NCBI GenBank assembly: GCA_964560765.1
Contig: CAZLMG010000028.1
Span: forward strand, 1 to 54,228
Direction: 5' to 3'
DNA from: CAZLMG01 sp964560765
Lineage (GTDB): Bacteria > Bdellovibrionota_B > Oligoflexia > Oligoflexales > CAZLMG01
Length of the DNA: 54,228 bases
The notes beneath the pieces were generated by a model. It searched no databases and was not told the DNA's origin. It worked only from the letters and a program-made list of their open reading frames with translations. Shown one piece after another: positions 29,228-37,948 of the stretch (position 1 is its first letter; every line of letters begins with the position of its first letter). The position numbers and the translations under genes are program-made.

Positions 29228-29923
29228 CTACAACTTGTACGGAGTTGTATCGACGCGTACCCCAGGACTCATGGTCGAGGAGATGCAGATTTTTTTCAGA
29301 TATGTGCCTTTTGCGGTGCTTGGCTTTGCTCGCAACAACGACTCGATGATCGCCGTTGCGTTTCCTGCCAACTTTGCGGGCTCAAAACTTGACCTACCAA
29401 TTGGGCAATGCACGATACCAGCTTTGTCAACGCGGAACTCGACGCGGCCTGCGCGAAGCTCCTCGACGGCCTTCTTCAGATCGAATGTTACGGTGCCCAG
29501 CTTTGGGTTTGGCATCAGACCGCGAGGACCGAGAACGCGACCAAGCTTACCGACAACTCCCATCATGTCCGGAGTTGCGATCACTTGATCGAAATCCATC
29601 CAGCCACCTTGAATTTTCGCCGCGAGCTCGTCGCCGCCAACTTCCTCAACACCAGCATCCTTCGCTTCAGCGACTTTGTCGCCCTTTGCGAAACAGATGA
29701 TGCGGACAGTCTTGCCGAGACCATGCGGTAACGGCGTTGCGCCGCGCACGTTTTGATCTGCGTGTCGCGGGTCAACACCCAGATTCACAGCCAAGTCCAC
29801 GGTTGCGTCAAATTTAGTAAATGTGGTTGCTTTGACAAGGGCTACTGCCTCGTCCAGTGGATACGAGCGATTGCGGTCGATCTTTTCCGCGGCCGCACGA
29901 TACTTCTTTCCGCGTCGCGCCAT
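29228..29923 (-). CDS. rplA: 50S ribosomal protein L1
   Basis: L1 forms the mobile stalk at the ribosomal E site. The 231-residue protein (E. coli 234) has the opening MARRGKKYRAAAEKID, the L1 signature around TPDMMGVVGKLGRVLGPRGL, and the GNATAIIESLLRAKPSTAKGTY block near the end. GGAGAA precedes the ATG by 7 bases. In many bacteria L1 represses rplK-rplA translation by binding a leader that mimics rRNA; the space before rplK (~108 bases) could hold such a site, but I did not identify it. Confidence 0.98.
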   Translation of the reverse strand: MARRGKKYRAAAEKIDRNRSYPLDEAVALVKATTFTKFDATVDLAVNLGVDPRHADQNVRGATPLPHGLGKTVRIICFAKGDKVAEAKDAGVEEVGGDELAAKIQGGWMDFDQVIATPDMMGVVGKLGRVLGPRGLMPNPKLGTVTFDLKKAVEELRAGRVEFRVDKAGIVHCPIGRSSFEPAKLAGNATAIIESLLRAKPSTAKGTYLKKICISSTMSPGVRVDTTPYKL

Positions 29924-30004
29924 AACTTATTCTCCGTAGTCATAACGAACTCGCTCTAAGCGAGCTCTCCTACTATGTTTAAAAACACAAAGACCAAGAA
30001 AAAC

Positions 30005-30430
30005 TTAGTCTTTAACTTCCATTCCCATGCTGCGCGCCGAACCGGCGATAATCCGGATGGCCGCTTCTTCGTCATAGCAGTTCAAGTCTGCCATCTTCGT
30101 CTTCGCGATCTCACGCAATTGCGCCGTCGTCACCGTTCCACAAACTGCCTTGCTCGGAGTTTGCGAACCGCTCTCGATCTTCGCAGCCTTTTTCAGCAAG
30201 TCACTTGCTGGCGGGCTCTTGGTGATAAACGTAAACGACTTATCAGCGTAAACAGTAATAACCGTTGGTAGAATCCAGCCAGCTTGCTTCTGCGATTTGG
30301 CGTTGAATTCCTTGCAGAATGCCATGATGTTGACACCGCGCTGACCCAAAGCAGGACCGATCGGAGGAGAAGGGTTTGCCTTACCAGCGGGAATCTGCAA
30401 CTTAATAAATCCGACGACCTTCTTAGCCAC
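30005..30430 (-). CDS. rplK: 50S ribosomal protein L11
   Basis: L11 binds the GTPase-associated centre of 23S rRNA and is needed for RelA activation. I start at a GTG at 30430, with GGGAG 9 bases upstream, giving 141 residues beginning (M)AKKVVGFIKLQIPAGKAN as in the family. The 15-codon extension upstream has no homology. The proline-rich N-domain (NPSPPIGPALGQRGVNIM) and the C-terminal rRNA-binding IIAGSARSMGMEV are complete. Confidence 0.97.
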   Translation of the reverse strand: MAKKVVGFIKLQIPAGKANPSPPIGPALGQRGVNIMAFCKEFNAKSQKQAGWILPTVITVYADKSFTFITKSPPASDLLKKAAKIESGSQTPSKAVCGTVTTAQLREIAKTKMADLNCYDEEAAIRIIAGSARSMGMEVKD

Positions 30431-30538
30431 GTCAATTTGCTCCCAGTAATCGCCGCCCAGCGGCTCTTGACGCAAAAAATGTAGGGGGCGATGTTTATCT
30501 TGTTAAACTTATTCGGTCAAGCGCTTTCGCTGCAAAAA

Positions 30539-31081
30539 CTAAGCGAGCTTTTGAACTTGATTGTAATCCAGCTCAACAGGTGTTTCGCGACCAAAAATCT
30601 TAACCAAAACCCGCAATTTCATCTTATCCGGACGCACTTCGTCGACAACCCCATCGAAGTTGCTGAACGGCCCATCGGTAACCTTTACATTCTCGCCTTT
30701 GTCGAATGCCACCGTGATCGTAGCCTTTTCCTGTTCACGCGCCGCCTCCGGCGACGTTAGCCGAAGCACTTCGTTTTCCGGCAACGGCCGCGGATGCCTT
30801 GCATTACCGACAAATCCGGTAATACGAGGCGTCGACTTAACGATCTGCATGGTGTCGTCCGTGAGATCCATCTGGACGATGATGTACCCAGGAAACGACG
30901 TCTTGCTGGTCGTCTTCTTTTTCCCAGTCTTGGTGACCGACACCTGCTTCATCTGGGGAACGATCACCTCGCCAAATTGCGGCTGCGCATTGGCGCTACG
31001 GACACGCTCCATGAGGGCCGCCTTGGCTTTCTCCTCGTACCCGGAGTAGGTGTGGACGACGTACCACTTCAACTCAGACAT
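30539..31081 (-). CDS. nusG: Transcription termination/antitermination factor NusG
   Basis: NusG binds the polymerase clamp and links it to Rho or to the ribosome. The 180-residue protein has the NGN domain (WYVVHTYSGYEEKAKAAL; FPGYIIVQMDLTDD) and a C-terminal KOW domain (FDKGENVKVTDGPFSNFDG). Size is normal. The usual secE-nusG-rplK order is kept. An AAGG ~9 bases before the ATG is the likely ribosome site. Confidence 0.98.
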   Translation of the reverse strand: MSELKWYVVHTYSGYEEKAKAALMERVRSANAQPQFGEVIVPQMKQVSVTKTGKKKTTSKTSFPGYIIVQMDLTDDTMQIVKSTPRITGFVGNARHPRPLPENEVLRLTSPEAAREQEKATITVAFDKGENVKVTDGPFSNFDGVVDEVRPDKMKLRVLVKIFGRETPVELDYNQVQKLA

Positions 31082-31114
31082 GTCTTCTGGCCTTCCTCAA
31101 CTGAATGAAACTGC

Positions 31115-31495
31115 TTATGTGAGCATCGAACTGATGACTTTGGCGAACGCGAGGTCCATCACCGCCAATAGTGCACCGAAGATAGCCACAACAACGCAGA
31201 CGATAATTGTCATTTTGCGAGTATCTTCCGCCGATGGCCAAGTTACTTTTCGCACTTCGCCGATGGACGTAAGCAAATATTCGTGTCGCTCGGGCTTGGC
31301 TCGCAACCAATAGGCTGAAAAACCGCCCAAGATCACAGCGCTTGGATTCGCCATGTATTCCCACCAAGCGTCATAGCGCTCGGCCCAGCCGGTCTGAATT
31401 CCGACGGTCTCAATGGACTTGAATACAATGTACCCAATGATCACAGCAAAACAGATGTAGAACACGTTCAACCAGGATGCATCGTCTTTCGACAT
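31115..31495 (-). CDS. secE: Preprotein translocase subunit SecE
   Basis: This inner-membrane subunit of SecYEG clamps SecY. The 126-residue protein has three hydrophobic segments (~8-26, ~47-65, ~95-120), like the E. coli form and unlike the single-helix form of many bacteria. The conserved amphipathic motif EVRKVTWPS lies just before the last segment. It begins 35 bases after the tRNA-Trp gene and is probably co-transcribed with it and with nusG. Confidence 0.95.
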   Translation of the reverse strand: MSKDDASWLNVFYICFAVIIGYIVFKSIETVGIQTGWAERYDAWWEYMANPSAVILGGFSAYWLRAKPERHEYLLTSIGEVRKVTWPSAEDTRKMTIIVCVVVAIFGALLAVMDLAFAKVISSMLT

Positions 31496-31530
31496 GGATC
31501 TTTGCCCCGCGCGGTTATTTGTTGGGTCGC

Positions 31531-31606
31531 TGGCAGGCGAGGAGGGACTCGAACCCCCAACCTATGGATTTGGAATCCACCGCTCTACCATTAGAGCTAC
31601 TCGCCT
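31531..31606 (-). tRNA. tRNA-Trp (anticodon CCA)
   Basis: The minus strand folds into a full cloverleaf. The acceptor AGGCGAG pairs with CTCGCCT, the anticodon loop ATTCCAAAT region reads CCA, the T-arm has GTTCGAGTC, and 3' G-CCA is encoded. The length is 76 bases. It lies between the tuf terminator and secE. Confidence 0.96.
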
Positions 31607-31627
31607 AAACTTGCGCACCGACTTTAA

Positions 31628-31666
31628 GAAAAACAGCTCAGGCACCAATCTTAAGCACCCGAGCTG
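31628..31666 (-). terminator. Rho-independent terminator after tuf
   Basis: On the minus strand a 12-bp stem (CAGCTCGGGTGC / GTGCCTGAGCTG, with three G-U pairs) and a 9-base loop run into TTTTTCTT. It starts 30 bases after the tuf stop and ends only ~20 bases before the tRNA-Trp gene. Confidence 0.85.
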
Positions 31667-31695
31667 CATTTCATTTTGCACCTATCCCAATTCGA

Positions 31696-32889
31696 TTACT
31701 CGATGATGTCAGCCACAACACCAGCGCCTACGGTACGGCCGCCTTCGCGAATTGCGAAGCGAAGCTCTTTATCCATAGCGATTGGAGTGATCAGCTCGAC
31801 TTCCATCTCGATGTTATCGCCTGGCATAACCATCTCCACGTTGTCCGGGAGTTTGATGTCGCCAGTCACGTCCGTTGTCCGGAAGTAAAACTGAGGGCGG
31901 TAACCTTTGAAGAATGGAGTGTGACGTCCACCTTCTTCTTTCGTCAAAATGTACACAGAAGCTTTGAATCGCTTGTGCGGCTTGATGCTGCCGGGCCAAG
32001 AAAGAACCTGACCGCGCTCAACATCTTCACGCTTCACACCGCGCAACAAGACACCGACGTTGTCGCCAGCACGACCTTCGTCCAGCAATTTGCGGAACAT
32101 TTCAACACCGGTACAGACCGTCTTTGTAGTGTCACGAATGCCGACGATTTCCAATTCGTCGCCGGTCTTAACGATTCCGCGCTCGATACGGCCGGTAACA
32201 ACGGTTCCGCGTCCAGAGATCGAGAAAACGTCTTCGATTGGCATCAAGAATGGCTTGTCAACGGGACGCTCAGGAATTGGAATATAGTTGTCGCAAGCGT
32301 CGATGAGCTCAACCAGCTTAGCAGCCCATGGATCATCTGCAGAGGAAGACTCGAGCGCCTTCAAAGCAGAACCACGGATGATTGGCGTATCGTCACCTGG
32401 GAACTTGTACTGCGTCAGAAGTTCACGAACTTCCATCTCTACCAAGTCGAGAAGTTCTGCGTCGTCAACCGCATCGCACTTGTTCATGAAGACAACGATT
32501 TTTGGAACGCCTACTTGGCGAGCCAAAAGGATGTGTTCACGAGTTTGCGGCATGGGGCCATCGGTCGCGCTCACGACTAGGATCGCGCCGTCCATCTGAG
32601 CAGCGCCGGTGATCATGTTCTTCACGTAGTCGGCGTGGCCTGGGCAGTCAACGTGTGCATAGTGGCGAGTACCGGACTCGTATTCCACGTGCGACGTAGA
32701 AATTGTAATACCGCGAGCCTTCTCTTCCGGAGCCTTGTCGATTTGGTCAAATGCCAACACTTGTCCGCCGTGCTTCATCGCCATCACTTTGGTGATCGCC
32801 GCGGTAAGGGTGGTTTTGCCGTGGTCAACGTGGCCAATGGTACCGACGTTTACGTGCGGTTTCTTTCGCTCAAACTTTTCCTTCGCCAT
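31696..32889 (-). CDS. tuf: Elongation factor Tu
   Basis: EF-Tu delivers aminoacyl-tRNA to the ribosome as a GTP complex. The 397-residue protein has GHVDHGKTTLTAAI, the switch I block ARGITISTSHVEYE, DCPGHADYVKNMI and MNKCD, then the two beta-barrel domains. GGGAGG precedes the ATG. It sits behind a four-tRNA cluster exactly as tufB does in E. coli. No second copy is present in the window after fusA; others may exist elsewhere. Confidence 0.98.
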   Translation of the reverse strand: MAKEKFERKKPHVNVGTIGHVDHGKTTLTAAITKVMAMKHGGQVLAFDQIDKAPEEKARGITISTSHVEYESGTRHYAHVDCPGHADYVKNMITGAAQMDGAILVVSATDGPMPQTREHILLARQVGVPKIVVFMNKCDAVDDAELLDLVEMEVRELLTQYKFPGDDTPIIRGSALKALESSSADDPWAAKLVELIDACDNYIPIPERPVDKPFLMPIEDVFSISGRGTVVTGRIERGIVKTGDELEIVGIRDTTKTVCTGVEMFRKLLDEGRAGDNVGVLLRGVKREDVERGQVLSWPGSIKPHKRFKASVYILTKEEGGRHTPFFKGYRPQFYFRTTDVTGDIKLPDNVEMVMPGDNIEMEVELITPIAMDKELRFAIREGGRTVGAGVVADIIE

Positions 32890-32994
32890 CTCATCCTCCC
32901 GCTATGGCAGACTGCTGCTTAACCAAAATTGAAAAACCTTCGATCTTATCGACGAAGCAGACAAATACACTTCTTGCCGAACTGCTTGATAAAC

Positions 32995-33069
32995 TGGAGC
33001 CCAAGGCGGGAATTGAACCCGCGACCCCGTCCTTACCAAGGACGTGCTCTACCACTGAGCCACTTGGGC
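32995..33069 (-). tRNA. tRNA-Thr (anticodon GGT)
   Basis: The acceptor GCCCAAG pairs with CTTGGGC, the anticodon loop is TTGGTAA, the T-arm loop is GTTCAATTC, and 3' T-CCA is encoded. The length is 75 bases. It is the last tRNA of the cluster, 105 bases before the tuf start. Confidence 0.96.
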
Positions 33070-33157
33070 AATCCGGCGACCCGACCTTGGTTCTCAAGTC
33101 GAATACTACCAACTACCAGTAATCGGTAATAATGCAACTGATTTCAAGAGGGGTCAA

Positions 33158-33234
33158 TGGAGCGGGAAACGGGATTCGAACCCGCGACCCTTAGCTTGGA
33201 AGGCTAATGCTCTAGCCAGCTGAGCTACTCCCGC
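33158..33234 (-). tRNA. tRNA-Gly (anticodon TCC)
   Basis: The acceptor GCGGGAG pairs with TTCCCGC (one G-U pair), the anticodon loop is CTTCCAA, the T-arm loop is GTTCGAATC, and 3' T-CCA is encoded. The length is 77 bases. It is the third gene of the tRNA cluster. Confidence 0.96.
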
Positions 33235-33274
33235 TCACAAAGTCACCCGTTCTCTTTGCCTTTGGATCCGGCAG

Positions 33275-33360
33275 TGGTGGAGGGTGAAGGATTCGAACCT
33301 TCGTAGACATAAGTCAACGGGTTTACAGCCCGCCCCCATTGGCCGCTCGGGCAACCCTCC
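33275..33360 (-). tRNA. tRNA-Tyr (anticodon GTA)
   Basis: This 86-base gene has the long variable arm of tyrosine tRNA. The acceptor GGAGGGT pairs with ACCCTCC, the anticodon loop is CTGTAAA, and 3' A-CCA is encoded. It lies between tRNA-Thr(TGT) and tRNA-Gly, as in E. coli. Confidence 0.96.
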
Positions 33361-33392
33361 CTAGCGCCAAAACCCAAAACATCGAGAACAAG

Positions 33393-33465
33393 AGCTGGTG
33401 ATGGGACTTGAACCCGCAACCTGCTGATTACAAGTCAGCTGCTCTACCAATTGAGCTACACCAGC
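33393..33465 (-). tRNA. tRNA-Thr (anticodon TGT), CCA not encoded
   Basis: The acceptor GCTGGTG pairs with CACCAGC, the anticodon loop is CTTGTAA, and the T-arm loop is GTTCAAGTC. After discriminator T the DNA reads CTT instead of CCA, so the end must be added by tRNA nucleotidyltransferase. The other four tRNAs in the window encode CCA. It is the first gene of the cluster; upstream (33466-33568) I found no convincing promoter. Confidence 0.95.
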
Positions 33466-33568
33466 GCTTACAACAATTTCTGCCACTAGACGCAAATCTC
33501 TTTCGCAAGACGAACGAGGATTTGTGCTAAAAGCAGGCTGCTTGGATACCCTAAGTCGCTGGATTCTG

Positions 33569-34318
33569 TCAATGAACAACCAAGTGAGAAAGCAGGATGC
33601 CGGCAGCAACGGAAACATTCAGTGACTCTAATCCGCTGGCAGCACCCGGAATAGAAACGATCCGGTCGCAGTTCTTCTGCACCAATGCCCCTAACCCCTT
33701 GTCTTCCGCGCCCATGACTAAGACGGCGTGATCGTAAAAACCGCGCAAGCTGGCCACAGGCTCGCCGCCCATGTCCGCCCCCAGGATCCAAAATTCCGCT
33801 TCCTTGAGCAATTCTAAGGCGCGCACGAGATTTACGCATTCTACTAAGTCCACCAAGGCAAAGCCCCCCTGCGCCGTCGAAACCGCTGCCTGTGACAGCA
33901 ATACTTGCCGACGGTTGGGAACGATCACGTGGGTGATGCCGAAAAATGCAGCGGAACGGACAATGGCCCCCAAATTGCGCGGGTCTTGAACATGGTCCAG
34001 GGCTAGCACCAACGGCGGACGGTTTCCTGTCTGAATCTCGGTAAAAAAACCTTCCCAAGATCGCAGCGACAACTCGACCCGTCCACCCACGGGGGTCGTC
34101 AGCCCGTTTGCCATTGCCATACGCGGTATTTTTGCTGCCGCTGGAAACTGTCGCACGATGTCTGCCAAAGTCTTTTCTTGACCCGGCTTAAAGACCAGCT
34201 CGCGAATCGAATCTGGACGAAAGCGCAGATATTCAGCCAACGCCGACTGGCCTTCGACCAAAAACCTGCCGTCATCTACCGTCTGTCTTCGCTCACGCTG
34301 CTGCCGTTGATCGCGCAT
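33569..34318 (-). CDS. rlmB: 23S rRNA (guanosine-2'-O-)-methyltransferase RlmB-like
   Basis: This SpoU/TrmH-type enzyme uses the trefoil-knot SAM fold; RlmB methylates G2251 in the P-loop of 23S rRNA. The 249-residue protein has an N-terminal substrate-binding domain (VEGQSALAEYL). The three knot motifs are LDHVQDPRNLGAIVRSA, VMGAEDKGL and IPGAASGLESLNVSVAAGI. Specificity for G2251 is inferred from overall similarity; other 2'-O targets are possible. It starts a few bases after the DUF4388 gene ends and shares its strand. A second SpoU enzyme lies at 44181. Confidence 0.88.
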   Translation of the reverse strand: MRDQRQQRERRQTVDDGRFLVEGQSALAEYLRFRPDSIRELVFKPGQEKTLADIVRQFPAAAKIPRMAMANGLTTPVGGRVELSLRSWEGFFTEIQTGNRPPLVLALDHVQDPRNLGAIVRSAAFFGITHVIVPNRRQVLLSQAAVSTAQGGFALVDLVECVNLVRALELLKEAEFWILGADMGGEPVASLRGFYDHAVLVMGAEDKGLGALVQKNCDRIVSIPGAASGLESLNVSVAAGILLSHLVVH

Positions 34319-34322
34319 AGAT

Positions 34323-35597
34323 TCAACTAATCCTTATGACGTAATTTTGCCGCAATTCGCTGCCACGTCCCGCAGGCAAGTAATCGGTGGCTAGCTGCAG
34401 GGAAAACTGCACAAGTCCCTCAAGCTGCGCTTCGATGTGATGCAAGCGAGTCCGGTCATCACGGCATTGGCTAATAATGGCGCCGTAGCTGAGATTGTCC
34501 AACTGCCCATCAGGCCGCACCACAAATACACGATTGCTGGCGGATCCGCTATTGCCAGCAAAAGCCATAAGCTCGTGGACAGGAAACTCGCGGCCTACCT
34601 GTTTGAATTCCACTTTGATGGCTGCGATCAATTCAGCAAACGCTTCCAGTTTCTGGCGCAAACGATTGGTGTCACCAGACCAGATTAAGGCACCAAGGTC
34701 ACTTTTTTCATTACGACTGGACACAGTTTCCAAACGGCAAGCTCCCATCTGAATGGCGTCGAGCAACGTCGCACGGGCGTACTCCGCACTGGCCCGATAG
34801 GCGCGCAGAAATTCGCCAACCGTGGGATTCTCACGAATCATTACGAAGACATCTCCCCAAAACGTCCCTGCATTCGCGCTCGCGACTCGCACATCTGAGG
34901 AATTCAGCCGGATTTGATCATCGAGGTCTAGTGTGGCGCTAAACTCGCGCAACACAGCCCCAAAGCTGTAGGCGTCATGGATCAGCGTGGCCGTAGGTTC
35001 CTCCAGCACAATCTCGGAAAAAGCCAGCGCCCGTCCAGGAACCGTCTCAAAATAAGTTGTTTCTGCAAAAAACAGCGACCGCAAAATCCAGCGCGTCTGC
35101 TCACAGAGCGCTTCCCAAAGATCGCGTGGGGAAAACTCGCCAGATTGCAGCAAGACTTGGCCGAACTTCTTCTCTGGCGTTACCCGCGCGGCAGTTTTCG
35201 CCAACTGCTCAACGGCAATACGACCACTGCGATAAACAACTTCCCCCAAACGATCATCGATAGCGCTGGACCCACAAAAGGAAATAACACCATCAGTAAA
35301 ATACACGCGCTTTACGGACTTTCCAGAATCGACAGAAATCATGCCTGACCACTGGCGCTGCACCGCGCTGAGTAGGGTATCTCGCAACATAACGACCGGT
35401 CCGTGACCCATCGACTCGGGCTGGGCCGGCCAGTCTTTTCCCGGCTTCATACGCCGAATTAAAATGCGCTCACCGTGCACCAGCGGTGTCGCCACCATAG
35501 GCGATCCCGCGGCGTTCTTCGCGCGAAACTGCGGTGCTTTGATGGAAAGCACGCCATCTGCTTCCACTAAATCCAAATTCTGTTCTTGATGACCCAT
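34323..35597 (-). CDS. DUF4388-type (PatA N-terminal-like) protein
   Basis: The 424-residue protein contains, at ~70-210, the block LLSAVQRQWSGMISVDSGKSV / VYFTDGVISFCGSS / RLGEVVYRSGRI / FGQVLLQSGEFSPRDLWEAL that resembles DUF4388. That domain is common in deltaproteobacterial signalling proteins with unclear function. The C-terminal half is helical and unassigned. The ATG at 35597 has AGGAG 8 bases upstream; a TTG at 35633 would overlap the kinase stop but lacks a ribosome site. It follows the NtrY-like kinase on the same strand and may act in the same signalling route. Confidence 0.7.
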   Translation of the reverse strand: MGHQEQNLDLVEADGVLSIKAPQFRAKNAAGSPMVATPLVHGERILIRRMKPGKDWPAQPESMGHGPVVMLRDTLLSAVQRQWSGMISVDSGKSVKRVYFTDGVISFCGSSAIDDRLGEVVYRSGRIAVEQLAKTAARVTPEKKFGQVLLQSGEFSPRDLWEALCEQTRWILRSLFFAETTYFETVPGRALAFSEIVLEEPTATLIHDAYSFGAVLREFSATLDLDDQIRLNSSDVRVASANAGTFWGDVFVMIRENPTVGEFLRAYRASAEYARATLLDAIQMGACRLETVSSRNEKSDLGALIWSGDTNRLRQKLEAFAELIAAIKVEFKQVGREFPVHELMAFAGNSGSASNRVFVVRPDGQLDNLSYGAIISQCRDDRTRLHHIEAQLEGLVQFSLQLATDYLPAGRGSELRQNYVIRIS

Positions 35598-35629
35598 TGA
35601 CGACGCTCCTCCCTCAAGCGCGCAGCACT

Positions 35630-37948
35630 TCAAACCTTGGCCTGACCAAGCGGCAGTTCCATCACCACCATCGCTCCGCGCGGCTTTTCATCCATGATTC
35701 GTAGGTACCCACCATGATCCGTCACCACCTGATTGACAATGGATAGCCCTAAACCCGTTCCCTCGCTCTTGGTGGAAAAATAAGGCTCAATGACCCGATC
35801 TTTCCACTTATCTGGAATTCCTGGACCGTTGTCCGCCACTTCAACACGCACCGCACTTAAACTAGGAACAACCACCGTCCGGAACTTAATGGTCGGCTCC
35901 TCGGCGCCTTCACTTTCCAGGGCCGCGATGGCGTTGCCAATGACGTTCATAAAAACACGGGTCATTTGCTCGCGATCCAGCGGAATCAGGGGCAACTCCG
36001 GTGAGAAACCGGAGCGGTCGAAGGCAATGTGCGGATAGCTATTTTTGTAGAGGGCTATTGCCGACTCGATGACAGCATGCAAATTCTCTGGCTTGGTGTG
36101 CACTGTGGGCAATCGGGAAAACTTCGAAAACTCGTTCACCATTTTTCGCAGCGATTCTACCTGCACCAAGATGGCGTTGATACAACTCTGAAACACCGAC
36201 GCATCTTCGCCCTCAAACTTATTCTCATAGCGACGCATCAGCCGCTGGGCGTTCAGCTGAATGGGCGTAATGGGATTCTTGATTTCATGAGCAATGCGGC
36301 GCGCAACCTCCCGCCAGGCAGCAACCCTTTGCGCCTTTACCTGTTCGGTCGCATCATCAAAAACAACCACGGTTCCAAGCTCGGTAAGCGCGTCGTTGTC
36401 ATAGATGCGCGAGGCATGCGCTAAGAGTGTCAGGGTGACATCGCCGCGATTGAGTTCAGTTTCGCAGGAAAACTGGGCGCGATTCTCGAGCGCTACAATG
36501 AGTGGCGACCAGAACTGCTCCCACAAATCTTCGCCCAGACCATCCCGCACCGGCTTACCCTGAATACTTGCCGCATCAACATCGAGAAGCCGCTCCGCCG
36601 CCCGGTTTACCGAGGATATGGTACCGTCGTCATCAACGGAAATGACGCCGGCGCTCACACTGCGCAATACAAACTCCATGTACTTGCGCCGCTCTTCCAG
36701 CTGCTGGTTTGTACTCTCAAGTCGAGCCTGCGACTCCGCCACCATCTCCTGGTGTTGGAGCAGATCTCGCGTCATCTGATTGAATGAACGAATTAATTGA
36801 CCCGTCTCATCGTCCGTGGCCGCCTGCAAGTTGACCTGATAGTTGCCTAGGGCGACTTCCCGCGTGGCCTCGGCGAGGTGCTGAATGGGCCCCGTGATCC
36901 CACGTGCCACATAGAATCCAAGCCATGTCGCCGAAAAAACAATGATTAGAACCATGACGATGAGCAGGATTAAATAACTAAGACGAATCAGCTGCGCACC
37001 CGGTCGCAAACTTGCGAAGTCGGACAAAATGGACTCAATGCTGCGCAAGAGCTGCGTATCAAAATGCTCCTCGGCCATGACAACGCCCAGCAGAACACCC
37101 CGCGCGTGATCGACGACCGGCGCAACTCCTTTGACCACATCTCGCTTGTGGTCGTTTTCAACCGTTCCCTTGGAGACCAGTCCAGGTTCAGTCAAAAAGC
37201 GGTCGATCGCATCACGCACAAATGGCGCTTTGATCAGCCCAGTCTCGGGGTCGATCGGAGTAAACTCTTCTTCTTCTGCGGTCTCGTCTTTGCGACCAGA
37301 CGAGGACCAGATCATCGTCCCGTTCGGATCGTATACCTTGACGGAATCAAGTCGATATTCCTTGCTGAACCCCACCAAGTCTGACGCGTCAATTTCGGAA
37401 AGCTGTCCAGGATAAGTGTGCTCGGTAGGCTTGATGTTGACGCGCTGCAACGCGATCCGCGCCAGACTTTCCAACCGCCTTTGGTCCTGCTTGTAAACTT
37501 CCGCACCGGCCTCGCGCGTTTGCTGCATAACCGTCCGGACTTTCTCCGAGAACCAGTTATCGAAACTATCGATGATAAAGCGCGATGATATGTAGAACAT
37601 GAGCGCTGTGGGCGCGACCGCAAACAACACTAGACTGATAACCAGCTTCGCCCGCAAACGCGAGCCAATGACCCCTCGTCGCCGCTCGACGACCAGCCGA
37701 GCGACGTTGCGAAAGATAAGCCAGCCCAACACCAGAATGAAAATGACGTTGAGATTAATGAGACCGAAATAAATGACGGAAGTAAAGAAGTCCTGGTTTG
37801 AGGATAAGCTGCGGCTCAAGTCAAATAGTCGGGCTTCCAGTCGGGAAAGCGCCACTAGGGACACCGCGACAACGACCATGGCCACGAATTCCAAGGCCCG
37901 CTTCAGCTCATCTGGCGAGCGCTTTCGTCGGAACGACGGCTTGATCAT
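35630..37948 (-). CDS. NtrY-type membrane sensor histidine kinase
   Basis: The 772-residue kinase has membrane segments at ~23-43, ~60-80, ~100-120 and ~322-347 enclosing a large extracytoplasmic sensor region (~121-321). Then come HAMP (~348-400), PAS (~420-530), HisKA with phospho-acceptor His554 in RRIAHEIKNPITP, and an HATPase with FMNVIGNAIAAL, VADNGPGIPD and TGLGLSI. This order matches NtrY. No NtrX-type sigma-54 regulator gene is adjacent, so its partner is elsewhere. Its start overlaps the end of the upstream secreted-protein gene by 4 bases (ATGA), indicating coupling. Confidence 0.9.
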   Translation of the reverse strand: MIKPSFRRKRSPDELKRALEFVAMVVVAVSLVALSRLEARLFDLSRSLSSNQDFFTSVIYFGLINLNVIFILVLGWLIFRNVARLVVERRRGVIGSRLRAKLVISLVLFAVAPTALMFYISSRFIIDSFDNWFSEKVRTVMQQTREAGAEVYKQDQRRLESLARIALQRVNIKPTEHTYPGQLSEIDASDLVGFSKEYRLDSVKVYDPNGTMIWSSSGRKDETAEEEEFTPIDPETGLIKAPFVRDAIDRFLTEPGLVSKGTVENDHKRDVVKGVAPVVDHARGVLLGVVMAEEHFDTQLLRSIESILSDFASLRPGAQLIRLSYLILLIVMVLIIVFSATWLGFYVARGITGPIQHLAEATREVALGNYQVNLQAATDDETGQLIRSFNQMTRDLLQHQEMVAESQARLESTNQQLEERRKYMEFVLRSVSAGVISVDDDGTISSVNRAAERLLDVDAASIQGKPVRDGLGEDLWEQFWSPLIVALENRAQFSCETELNRGDVTLTLLAHASRIYDNDALTELGTVVVFDDATEQVKAQRVAAWREVARRIAHEIKNPITPIQLNAQRLMRRYENKFEGEDASVFQSCINAILVQVESLRKMVNEFSKFSRLPTVHTKPENLHAVIESAIALYKNSYPHIAFDRSGFSPELPLIPLDREQMTRVFMNVIGNAIAALESEGAEEPTIKFRTVVVPSLSAVRVEVADNGPGIPDKWKDRVIEPYFSTKSEGTGLGLSIVNQVVTDHGGYLRIMDEKPRGAMVVMELPLGQAKV

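Noticed and set aside
33486..34058. Long minus-strand frame overlapping rlmB
   Set aside because: It lies in another frame of a well-supported SpoU gene, with composition typical of a frame shadow (Arg/Gly/Ser-rich, no motifs).
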